A stretch of DNA of 5,107 bases, taken from contig CAKTRJ010000064.1 of NCBI GenBank assembly GCA_934597345.1, positions 1 through 5,107 on the forward strand, written 5' to 3'. The DNA comes from an uncultured Oscillospiraceae bacterium (lineage in GTDB: Bacteria; Bacillota; Clostridia; Oscillospirales; Oscillospiraceae). Position numbers and translations under genes: made by a program. The notes beneath the pieces are model-generated. The model had not been told where the DNA came from, did no database searches, and saw nothing but the letters and a program-made list of their open reading frames with translations. Below are positions 1 to 4,564 of this stretch, piece by piece; position 1 is the stretch's first letter, and each line of letters starts with the position of its first letter.

Positions 1-75
1 CTACGCATCGGGCGGCAAAAATGCCTGTTCATCCCACTACATCAACCAGAAGGTGCTGACGCAGATCGTCATGAC
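1..75 (+). pseudogene. Fragment of a probable large serine recombinase
   Basis: Frame 2 reads about 25 residues containing ACSSHYINQKVLTQIV, entered from upstream of the window. The pattern C-x2-HYI followed by a helix with L-x2-IV resembles the segment just after the second zinc-ribbon cysteine in large serine recombinases of the TnpX/Tn4451 and related clostridial transposons, where an HYIR-like motif and a VL-x-LVL helix are usual. Homology stops near base 72-76, where the sequence becomes IS66 transposase in a different frame, and the reading frame then degenerates. The protein is therefore cut off within or before its coiled-coil region and cannot be functional from here on. The assignment rests on a very short stretch; another zinc-ribbon recombinase or an unrelated protein is possible. 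Confidence 0.45.
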
Positions 76-305
76 AGCCATTTGTGATGGGCAGAAAGAA
101 CTGGCTGTTTGCCAATACGCCCGGTGGTGCGCAGGCCAGCGCCGTGATCTACAGCCTGATTGAAACGGCGAAGGAAAACAGCTTAGATCCGTACCGCTAT
201 CTGCTGTGGGTCCTGCAAAATGCGCCACAACTGAGCGAAGAGGATGCCGCATGGGCTGAAAAGCTGCTGCCTGGAAATGCCCCGGAAGAATGTTATATGC
301 CGTAA
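76..305 (+). pseudogene. IS66-family transposase, C-terminal remnant
   Basis: The frame ending in TAA at 303-305 encodes PFVMGRKNWLF, then NTPGGAQASAVIYSLIETAK, and ends DPYRYLLWVLQ...WAEKLLP...NAPEECYMP. This is the highly characteristic end of IS66-family (DDE) transposases: the RPF-x-GRKNWLF block after the last catalytic glutamate region, and the small C-terminal domain with YRYL and a W-x-LLP motif. Full-length members are around 500 residues; only about 75 remain. All of the N-terminal helical and zinc-binding regions and the DDE catalytic core are missing. An in-frame TGA lies at 72-74, immediately upstream of the homology, so no upstream frame continues. The GTG at 84 or ATG at 87 is an internal codon, not a real start. 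The remnant sits directly against a recombinase fragment, which indicates deletion and not a simple insertion. Confidence 0.85.
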
Positions 306-316
306 AAAATAATTGA

Positions 317-363
317 CCGCCATCTCGGTGAGCAGCAGCTCGCTTTCAGATGGCGGCCTTTTA
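317..363 (+). terminator. Terminator-like stem-loop after IS66 remnant
   Basis: A 9-bp perfect outer stem (CCGCCATCT at 317-325 with AGATGGCGG at 348-356) encloses a second small stem (328-333 with 338-343, loop AGCA). It is followed by CCTTTTATT. It begins 11 bases after the transposase stop codon and lies inside the presumed IS66 right end, so it most likely ended transposase transcription or shielded the element from read-through. The T tract is interrupted, so strength is uncertain. Confidence 0.6.
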
Positions 364-367
364 TTCG

Positions 368-387
368 CGGCTACGTTTGACGGTTAC
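368..387 (+). repeat. Probable IS66 right terminal inverted repeat
   Basis: The sequence CGGCTACGTTTGACGGTTAC, read on the other strand, begins GTAACCGTCAAACG. IS66-family ends conventionally begin with GTAA, and this lies about 60 bases after the transposase stop codon, as expected for the right end. The matching left end is not in the window, as the element is truncated on that side. If correct, the flanking target sequence begins at 388 with ACCGGTGT, whose duplicate copy cannot be seen here. Confidence 0.55.
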
Positions 388-426
388 ACCGGTGTCTCCA
401 GCATGGCAGATTTGGAGCGGCTTCAC

Positions 427-483
427 CAGTAAACCTTATACGGAATACCGCCCTGAAAAGCCATCCAGTAAACCGCAGTAAAC
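427..483 (+). repeat. Three direct copies of CAGTAAAC
   Basis: The 8-mer occurs at 427-434, 466-473 and 476-483; copies one and two share the longer CCAGTAAACC. Spacing is 39 and then 10 bases. Short direct repeats beside a tyrosine-recombinase remnant could be arm-type binding sites of an integrase or sites of an excision factor, but chance or simple local duplication cannot be excluded. Confidence 0.4.
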
Positions 484-488
484 AACGC

Positions 489-519
489 AAAACGGAGCCG
501 GAATGGCTCCGTTTTTTCT
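489..519 (+). terminator. Strong intrinsic terminator
   Basis: An 11-bp perfect stem (AAAACGGAGCC at 489-499 with GGCTCCGTTTT at 505-515) and a 5-base loop GGAAT are followed by a run of six T within 512-517 and more pyrimidines. Its upstream gene is not identifiable; it may have served whatever gene preceded the mobile insertions. It also insulates the downstream operon from read-through out of the IS remnant. Confidence 0.85.
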
Positions 520-569
520 TCAGGACAACCTATGGGCCAAAAGGCCGAGGGGAACCCTTCATGGCGTGC

Positions 570-607
570 CAAAAATTCTCGAAATCGTAAGATTTCTGGA
601 ATTTTTG
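570..607. repeat. Long AT-rich hairpin (inverted repeat)
   Basis: CAAAAATTC at 570-578 pairs perfectly with GAATTTTTG at 599-607. Inside it GAAATC (581-586) pairs with GATTTC (591-596) around a GTAA loop. Only one mismatch and one wobble separate the two stems, giving an almost continuous 17-bp stem. There is no T run after it on either strand beyond the stem itself, so it is not a classic terminator. It overlaps the point where integrase-like similarity on the minus strand ends. Confidence 0.7.
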
Positions 608-727
608 CTCACCAACTTTTGTTCCATGGCGAGGTTGTAGGCCGAGCAGATCATCTGGTTGATGTTGCGAACGGTTTATAGAAGACGGCTTACGAAGCGG
701 CAAATTGCTGTTCACACGGTGATCCAA
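600..727 (-). pseudogene. Tyrosine recombinase (integrase) core-binding fragment
   Basis: On the minus strand, a frame across about 672-601 reads TVRNINQMICSAYNLAMEQ followed by KLVSKN. This is the pattern of the last helices of the SAM-like core-binding domain in phage/ICE tyrosine recombinases, where a TVRNI...A-x-AV-x-x-LI-x-NP-like stretch precedes the catalytic domain. Upstream of it, in another frame from the ATG at 727, comes NLPLRKPSSI, which would join it if a small indel near 675-678 (an A run on the coding strand) were repaired. After SKN the similarity stops within the hairpin at 570-607, and the catalytic RHRY domain is absent. The piece is therefore a broken, internally frameshifted relic. 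Without a database match the family call is moderately secure at best. Confidence 0.5.
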
Positions 728-741
728 CCAACGGTTTGTTG
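725..741. promoter_or_regulatory. Candidate operator palindrome at the operon promoter
   Basis: CAACCAAC at 725-732 and GTTTGTTG at 734-741 form an inverted repeat of 8-bp arms around a single central base, with one mismatch. It overlaps the probable -35 hexamer and lies 44 bases before the start of an XRE-type regulator gene. A dimeric helix-turn-helix protein could bind it and repress its own promoter. This is inferred only from position and symmetry. Confidence 0.45.
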
Positions 742-766
742 CTTTTCGGCGGCGGTCTGGTACAAT
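739..766 (+). promoter_or_regulatory. Extended -10 promoter of the regulator/ABC operon
   Basis: The -10 element TACAAT (761-766, five of six consensus bases) is preceded by TGG at 758-760, giving the TGnTAnAAT extended form. A weaker -35 TTGCTT lies at 739-744 with a 16-base spacer. The start point would fall near 772-774, leaving a very short leader that begins at or just before the ribosome binding site GAGGTGA (774-780). It is the only recognisable promoter before the four plus-strand genes. Confidence 0.65.
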
Positions 767-784
767 AAAATATGAGGTGAGACC

Positions 785-1789
785 ATGAACAAAGAGATCT
801 TCGGCGGCTTTATCGCCATTTTACGCAAAGAGGCCGGGATGACGCAAAAGCAGGTGGCCGACAGGCTGCATGTAACCGACCGGGCCGTCAGCAAATGGGA
901 GCGGGGCCTCAGCTACCCCGATGTGACTTTGATGGAGCCGCTGGCCGCCGTGTTGGGCGTCGGCGTGGATGAGCTGCTGACCTGCCAGCGGAAGAAGACG
1001 GCTATCCCGGAACCGGAACTGCCTGCCCTCCGCTCGGTGCTGACCATCACTCAGGAGGAAAAGCGGATCCGCACCCGGCGGACGCAGGCGCTGGTATGGA
1101 TCGCCATCGCGGCGGCGCTGGCGCTGACAGTGCTGGCCACCATGCAGCGCAACGGCAAGCTCCTTTTCGAGCAGCGCACCACATCTCCGGACGGCAGCAC
1201 CACCTTTACGGCGTATCGGGACAGGCTGCTTGACGGCGTGCTTTACATGAAGACCGACCATCCCATAAGCTTCAAGGGCGCCGCCTGTCCCTATTGCGGT
1301 CGGGGCACGCCGAATTGGACAGACCGGCAGGAGCTGGAATGGTACCTGACCTCGGTGGAGTCGCTGTCCTGGTCGGCGGATGGGCGGTATCTGCTGATCC
1401 AGGGCGGCGGCAGCAACGGCAAGTCCGTGGAGCTGCTGCTGTGGGACTTTATGAAGTACGGCAAGGACAGCCCCGTCCACAGCAACGGGATCACGCTGGA
1501 CATTTTGCAGCAGCTCTCCGGCTATGACGTATATCAGAGCTACTTAAACGATACCTTCCCCCCTCCCGATCTGGAGCCGGAGCCGATGCTGCCCGCGCTG
1601 CCGGGGAACGGGTGGGTACCGGTGGTCACCCTGTCTGATGTCCATTGGGCAGAGGGCATCCATGAGATCGCCATGACCTACGCCTATGACGGCACGGACG
1701 GCCTGCACCGCAGCGGTGAGCTGTGCTACGATGTGGACACGGAGACGGTGGTCTTGCTGAAGGAGGATACGACAGCCCCCAACAAATAG
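785..1789 (+). CDS. Membrane-anchored XRE-family regulator with extracytoplasmic domain
   Basis: The 334-residue protein has three parts. Residues 8-66 are a typical XRE/Cro-C1 helix-turn-helix (LRKEAGMTQKQVADRL, then TDRAVSKWERG as recognition helix, then YPDVTLMEPLAAVLGVGVDELL). A charged linker ends RIRTRRTQ, then one hydrophobic segment spans about 102-120. The positive residues before that segment place the DNA-binding domain inside and residues 121-334 outside. I do not recognise the outer domain. It holds CPYCGRG at 168-174, a stretch SLSWSADGRYLLI (193-205) resembling a beta-propeller-like blade repeat, and a Pro-rich patch near 259-273. The start ATG has GAGGTGA four bases upstream. 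The TAG stop overlaps the AGGAGG of the next gene, so the regulator is co-transcribed with a solute-binding protein and two permeases. The likely role is sensing an external or membrane signal and controlling its own operon; ligand and sign of regulation are unknown. Confidence 0.85.
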   Translation: MNKEIFGGFIAILRKEAGMTQKQVADRLHVTDRAVSKWERGLSYPDVTLMEPLAAVLGVGVDELLTCQRKKTAIPEPELPALRSVLTITQEEKRIRTRRTQALVWIAIAAALALTVLATMQRNGKLLFEQRTTSPDGSTTFTAYRDRLLDGVLYMKTDHPISFKGAACPYCGRGTPNWTDRQELEWYLTSVESLSWSADGRYLLIQGGGSNGKSVELLLWDFMKYGKDSPVHSNGITLDILQQLSGYDVYQSYLNDTFPPPDLEPEPMLPALPGNGWVPVVTLSDVHWAEGIHEIAMTYAYDGTDGLHRSGELCYDVDTETVVLLKEDTTAPNK

Positions 1790-1793
1790 GAGG
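1788..1793 (+). promoter_or_regulatory. AGGAGG ribosome binding site overlapping a stop codon
   Basis: The AG of the regulator's TAG stop forms the first two bases of AGGAGG, which lies six bases before the ATG at 1800. The same TAGGAGGT arrangement recurs at 2967-2974 before permease 1. Both suggest translational coupling within the operon and fix the two starts. Confidence 0.75.
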
Positions 1794-1799
1794 TGTGCC

Positions 1800-2969
1800 A
1801 TGAAAAAGCGACTCGCCATACTGCTGACCCTTCTGGCCGTGCTGCTGTGCGGCTGCGGCGAAAAGGCCGATGACCACACGCTGCGTATCGCTGCGGCGTT
1901 CCATACCAGCGAGCTGGATGCCCTGGTGGAGCAGTTCAGCGAGACCCACACGGACTGCATCGTCGAGGTCTCTTACTATCCAGAAAATGCCTATGACCGG
2001 CTGTGTACGGAGATCATGGCGGGCGGCGGGCCGGATGTGCTGAACCTCTTCGGCCTGTCCCTGCCGCCGGATTCCTCCTGGCTGGAGAACCTGTACCCCT
2101 ATATCGACGCCGACGAGGAGCTGCACCGGGAGGATTTTGTACCTGCCGTGCTGTCCTCTCTGGAGGTCGGCGGTGCGCTGCGCTCCCTTCCTGCCACCTA
2201 TGAGGTGGTGACGTTGAGCGCAAGGACATCCGATGTAGGTGCCGGCACAAGCTGGACTTTTGAGGAGATGTGCGATGCTTTGACGCAGCGCCCGCAGTGC
2301 CGCCTGCTGCCGGAATACTGGGTACAAACGGAATTTCTGCGCTGGGTTGCCGCCATCAGCATCGGTCAGTTCATTGACTGGGAGCACCACACCGCCAATT
2401 ACAGCAGTGCGGCGTTTCGGGAGCAGCTTCAATTCTGCGCTCTGCTGCCGGCGACAGCGGCGCGCCCGGCAAACCGCGACCCGGAAAGCTGTCTCACCCA
2501 CCTTGATGTTGTGCAGAACGGCGCCGGTCTCCAACAGCTGTCGAACCTTTGGGGGGAGCCGTTTACCTTTATCGGCTTCCCGACAGAAAGCGGCAGCGGC
2601 AGCTTTTTTGAATGCACCACGCTGCATCTGGGCATTTCCGCCAACAGTCAGAAGAAGTCGCTGGCGTGGGAGTTTGTGAAGCTGGCTGTAAGTCAGGAGA
2701 CCCAGCAGCAGCTATCTCGGCGGATGTATATGCCCGTGCGAAGGGACGTCATGGAGGCGCAGGTAAAAGCAGCGGTCTCCGATGAGGCGTTACAGCGGCA
2801 ATATTTTCAGCTGGTGTCCCAGCCCCTGGTTTTTATCGGGTACAACGCGGACGTAGCGGAAATTATCTTAGAAGAGGGAACCGCCTGCTTTGACGGCAAG
2901 CGCACCGTAGAGGAGGCGGCGGAGCGCATTCAGAACCGGGTAACGCTGTATCTCTCCGAGATCGAATAG
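1800..2969 (+). CDS. ABC importer solute-binding lipoprotein (family 1, sugar type)
   Basis: This 389-residue protein should capture a solute outside the cell and hand it to the two permeases encoded next. It begins with a lipoprotein signal: KKR, a hydrophobic core, and the lipobox L16-C-G-C19, so Cys19 would be lipidated after cleavage. The mature part starts with a family-1 lobe strand (TLRIAAAFHTSELDALVEQF). It then shows the EIMAGGGPDVLNL block (71-83) typical of SBP_bac_1 proteins, a Trp/Tyr-rich middle, and ISANSQKKSLAWEFVKLAVS (279-298), matching the common SK-x-x-x-AW-x-F-x-KF motif. The C-terminal FDGKRTVEEAAERIQNRVTLYLSE (364-387) is also typical. It is somewhat shorter than the usual 410-450 residues. 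Several cysteines in the mature chain (53, 69, 158, 167, 213, 231, 272, 363) are unusual for an exported protein. The family suggests a carbohydrate, but the substrate cannot be read from sequence. Confidence 0.85.
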   Translation: MKKRLAILLTLLAVLLCGCGEKADDHTLRIAAAFHTSELDALVEQFSETHTDCIVEVSYYPENAYDRLCTEIMAGGGPDVLNLFGLSLPPDSSWLENLYPYIDADEELHREDFVPAVLSSLEVGGALRSLPATYEVVTLSARTSDVGAGTSWTFEEMCDALTQRPQCRLLPEYWVQTEFLRWVAAISIGQFIDWEHHTANYSSAAFREQLQFCALLPATAARPANRDPESCLTHLDVVQNGAGLQQLSNLWGEPFTFIGFPTESGSGSFFECTTLHLGISANSQKKSLAWEFVKLAVSQETQQQLSRRMYMPVRRDVMEAQVKAAVSDEALQRQYFQLVSQPLVFIGYNADVAEIILEEGTACFDGKRTVEEAAERIQNRVTLYLSEIE

Positions 2970-2978
2970 GAGGTCGCT

Positions 2979-3737
2979 ATGAAGGGACGACATTTCCGAA
3001 AATCTCTCCCCTATCTGCTCCCCAGCGGCACGGGAACGACGCTGTTTTACACAGCGCCGTTCCTCGTGATGCTGCTCTATGCCTTCTCCGGCGGCGGCGG
3101 ACTGGCGGCGCTGGGCGGCAACCACGCCTTTGCGGTGGGTGCGCGGAACACTGCTGTCTATCTGTTTTGCGGCATCGGCGCTGCGCTGCTGCTGGGCATG
3201 TGGGTCGCGCTGGCGCTGCGGCCCCGGCGCTTTGCCGTAAAGCTGGCGTTGCTGGTGCCGCTGATGGTCCCCTCCGCCGCCGTGGCGGTGATCTGGCGGG
3301 AACTGATCCCGTGGGAGAGCTTGTGGGTGCTGATTCCGCTGTTGGTGTGGAAGGTCACCGGCGTCAATGCAGTACTGTTTACCGCCGCCCATAACAAGAT
3401 CCCCGGCGAGGTCGTCGAGAGCGGCCAACTGGATGGGGCCGGTGGTCTGAGGCTGTTCCTCCGCGTCAAGTGGCCGTATCTGGCCAGCAGCGTGTTTTTT
3501 GCCGCGCTGATCGACCTTTTCTTCGCGTGGCGGGCTTTCCGGGAGGTCTATCTCCTGACCGGTGATTACCCCTATGACAGCATTTATCTCATTCAGCACT
3601 ACCTTATGCACATGTTCCGCCGCCTGCAATACGGCAAGCTGGCCACCGCCTCCATCGTGGTGGTCGTAGCGGTAGTCGTCATAACGGGGCTGCTGTTTCT
3701 GCTGACCAACGCACAGGGAAAGGATGTGGAAGCATGA
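2979..3737 (+). CDS. ABC sugar-type permease, MalF-like, shortened
   Basis: A 252-residue integral membrane protein forming one half of the importer channel. About six hydrophobic segments are visible, near 19-37, 57-80, 85-106, 114-137, 167-188 and 222-243. The cytoplasmic coupling loop E147-SGQLDG153...V-K-W-P166 corresponds to the EAA-x3-G-x9-I-x-LP motif that docks on the ATPase, but it is degenerate: EAA is ESG and L is W. MalF-like proteins of this group are usually about 290-300 residues. Here the extracytoplasmic stretch between segments 3 and 4 (VIWRELIPWESLWVLI) is compressed and lacks the usual G-x-x-N-containing loop. The start is set by TAGGAGGT, whose TAG is the stop of the solute-binding gene. 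The TGA stop overlaps the next ATG (ATGA), implying coupled translation with its partner permease. Confidence 0.85.
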   Translation: MKGRHFRKSLPYLLPSGTGTTLFYTAPFLVMLLYAFSGGGGLAALGGNHAFAVGARNTAVYLFCGIGAALLLGMWVALALRPRRFAVKLALLVPLMVPSAAVAVIWRELIPWESLWVLIPLLVWKVTGVNAVLFTAAHNKIPGEVVESGQLDGAGGLRLFLRVKWPYLASSVFFAALIDLFFAWRAFREVYLLTGDYPYDSIYLIQHYLMHMFRRLQYGKLATASIVVVVAVVVITGLLFLLTNAQGKDVEA

Positions 3738-4450
3738 AAACACTGACGAAAGCGATTCTTGTTCTCCTTGCCCTTCTGCCGGTGGGGATATTGCTCTGGC
3801 TGGCGGTTCCCCAGCTTCCGCTGCTGTGGGATGACCGCGCCTACTGGCGGGGCTACGCCACCTCGCTGGGACTGACAGCGGTCATTCTGATCTTTCAGTT
3901 GGCTGTGGCGCTGCTGGCGGCCTACGGTCTGGCACGCTGGCAGGGGCGGCTGCGAAACGCCGTCTACCTGCTGTACTGTTTGTTGACGCTGCTGCCGGTA
4001 CAGGTGATGATGCTGCCCTACTATCTGGTGTGCCGGGCGTTTGGGCTGCTGAACACACGCCTTGCCATCGTGCTGCTGGGCGTTTTCTCCCCACTGGCAG
4101 TATTCCTGCTGGCTCGCGCCATGCAGCGCATCGGCCGTGAGCAGAGCGAGGCCGCGTCCCTGGATGGCGCCGGAGAGTGGACGCTCTTCCGCCGCATCTA
4201 TCTGCCCCAGGTGAAGGATACCGCCTATATCGCGGCAGGGCTGGCTTTTCTGGATCAGTGGAGCATGGTAGAGCTGCCGCTGGTGCTGCTGTCAGACGAA
4301 AGCAAGCAGCCACTGTCCATTCTCCTGACCCGCACCGCCTTTGCCGCCCCCTACGCCGGAGCCGCCGTATATCTGCTGCCGGTGGCAGTTGTGGTGGCGA
4401 TCGCGGCCCCGCAGGGCTGCGAGCCTATGAAAATGGAAAGATCGGTGTAG
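3734..4450 (+). CDS. ABC sugar-type permease, MalG-like
   Basis: A 238-residue membrane protein, the second half of the channel. Hydrophobic segments lie near 7-25, 44-66, 76-101, 108-128, 163-187 and 207-225. The coupling loop is canonical: E139-A-A141, three residues, G145, nine residues, I155-x-L157-P158, a textbook EAA motif. LLPVQVMMLPYYLV (86-99) and the F-x-LLARAMQRI stretch (124-133) also match MalG-type permeases. It starts within the stop of permease 1 by a 4-base ATGA overlap. The usual length is about 270-280, so it is short at both ends. The last 14 residues (after IAA225) lack the normal charged tail and coincide with a drop in GC content, so a C-terminal frameshift or recombination is possible; two tandem in-frame TAG codons close the frame. 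No ATPase gene follows. Confidence 0.85.
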   Translation: MKTLTKAILVLLALLPVGILLWLAVPQLPLLWDDRAYWRGYATSLGLTAVILIFQLAVALLAAYGLARWQGRLRNAVYLLYCLLTLLPVQVMMLPYYLVCRAFGLLNTRLAIVLLGVFSPLAVFLLARAMQRIGREQSEAASLDGAGEWTLFRRIYLPQVKDTAYIAAGLAFLDQWSMVELPLVLLSDESKQPLSILLTRTAFAAPYAGAAVYLLPVAVVVAIAAPQGCEPMKMERSV

Positions 4451-4499
4451 TAGAAGTCAAGGGGAGAGAAATCAAAAAGCATGAAACAAATCCAAATAA
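4451..4499 (+). other. GC-poor operon tail
   Basis: This short stretch after the second TAG is visibly richer in A than the genes on either side. The plus-one frame across the permease end stays open here (AYENGKIGVVEVKGREIKK) and carries on through the terminator, so it may be a remnant of a displaced coding end but is not a gene. A weak GGGGAGAG before the ATG at 4481 gives an open frame only because it runs antisense to the next gene. Confidence 0.4.
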
Positions 4500-4537
4500 G
4501 CCAAAGGCCGCAGGTGAATTCACCTGCGGCCTTTGGC
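4500..4537. terminator. Bidirectional terminator, perfect 38-base palindrome
   Basis: Bases 4500-4537 are perfectly self-complementary (arms begin GCCAAAGGCCGCAGGTG and meet at an EcoRI-like GAATTC centre), giving a stem of up to 17 bp with an AATT loop. CAAAGG at the left and CCTTTG at the right supply short T runs on both strands. It sits between the end of the plus-strand operon (4450) and the stop of the convergent minus-strand gene (4565), exactly where a shared terminator is expected. Confidence 0.85.
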
Positions 4538-4564
4538 ACAAGAGATGTAAGGATGAAAGCAAGC

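Larger units (their letters stand above)
388..569. other. Gene-free stretch between mobile remnants
   Basis: This stretch holds no convincing gene. It contains three copies of CAGTAAAC (427-434, 466-473, 476-483), the first two inside a 10-base CCAGTAAACC, and an intrinsic terminator at 489-517. It also has a short GGCC-AAAA-GGCC hairpin near 535-545. A short open frame ending MADLERLHQ just after the IS66 end could be the last residues of a gene into which the IS inserted, but I do not recognise it. The stretch is probably the outer flank of a decayed integrative element. Confidence 0.4.

Noticed and set aside
84..305. Apparent small gene starting at GTG 84
   Set aside because: It is the internal end of an IS66 transposase; the GTG is the Val codon of PFVMGRKNW, not a start, and no ribosome binding site precedes it.
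530..599. Continuation of the minus-strand frame ending HAMKGSPRPFGP
   Set aside because: It runs through the hairpin and shows no similarity I recognise, so I did not extend the integrase relic over it.
821..1480. Long minus-strand open frame inside the regulator gene
   Set aside because: It is low-complexity Arg/Gln/Pro/His-rich, typical of antisense frames in GC-rich genes, lies wholly inside a clear plus-strand gene and has no family resemblance.
1626..2627. 333-codon minus-strand open frame across the regulator and lipoprotein genes
   Set aside because: It is antisense to two well-supported genes, with Arg/Gln-rich composition and no recognisable motif or ribosome binding site.
2868..3743. 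291-codon minus-strand open frame over permease 1
   Set aside because: The His/Gln/Asp-rich composition is the mirror of hydrophobic membrane codons; permease 1 explains the DNA.
4481..4560. ATG at 4481 with GGGGAGAG upstream
   Set aside because: The spacing of 12 bases is poor, the frame crosses the terminator, and continued openness is due to the antisense gene.
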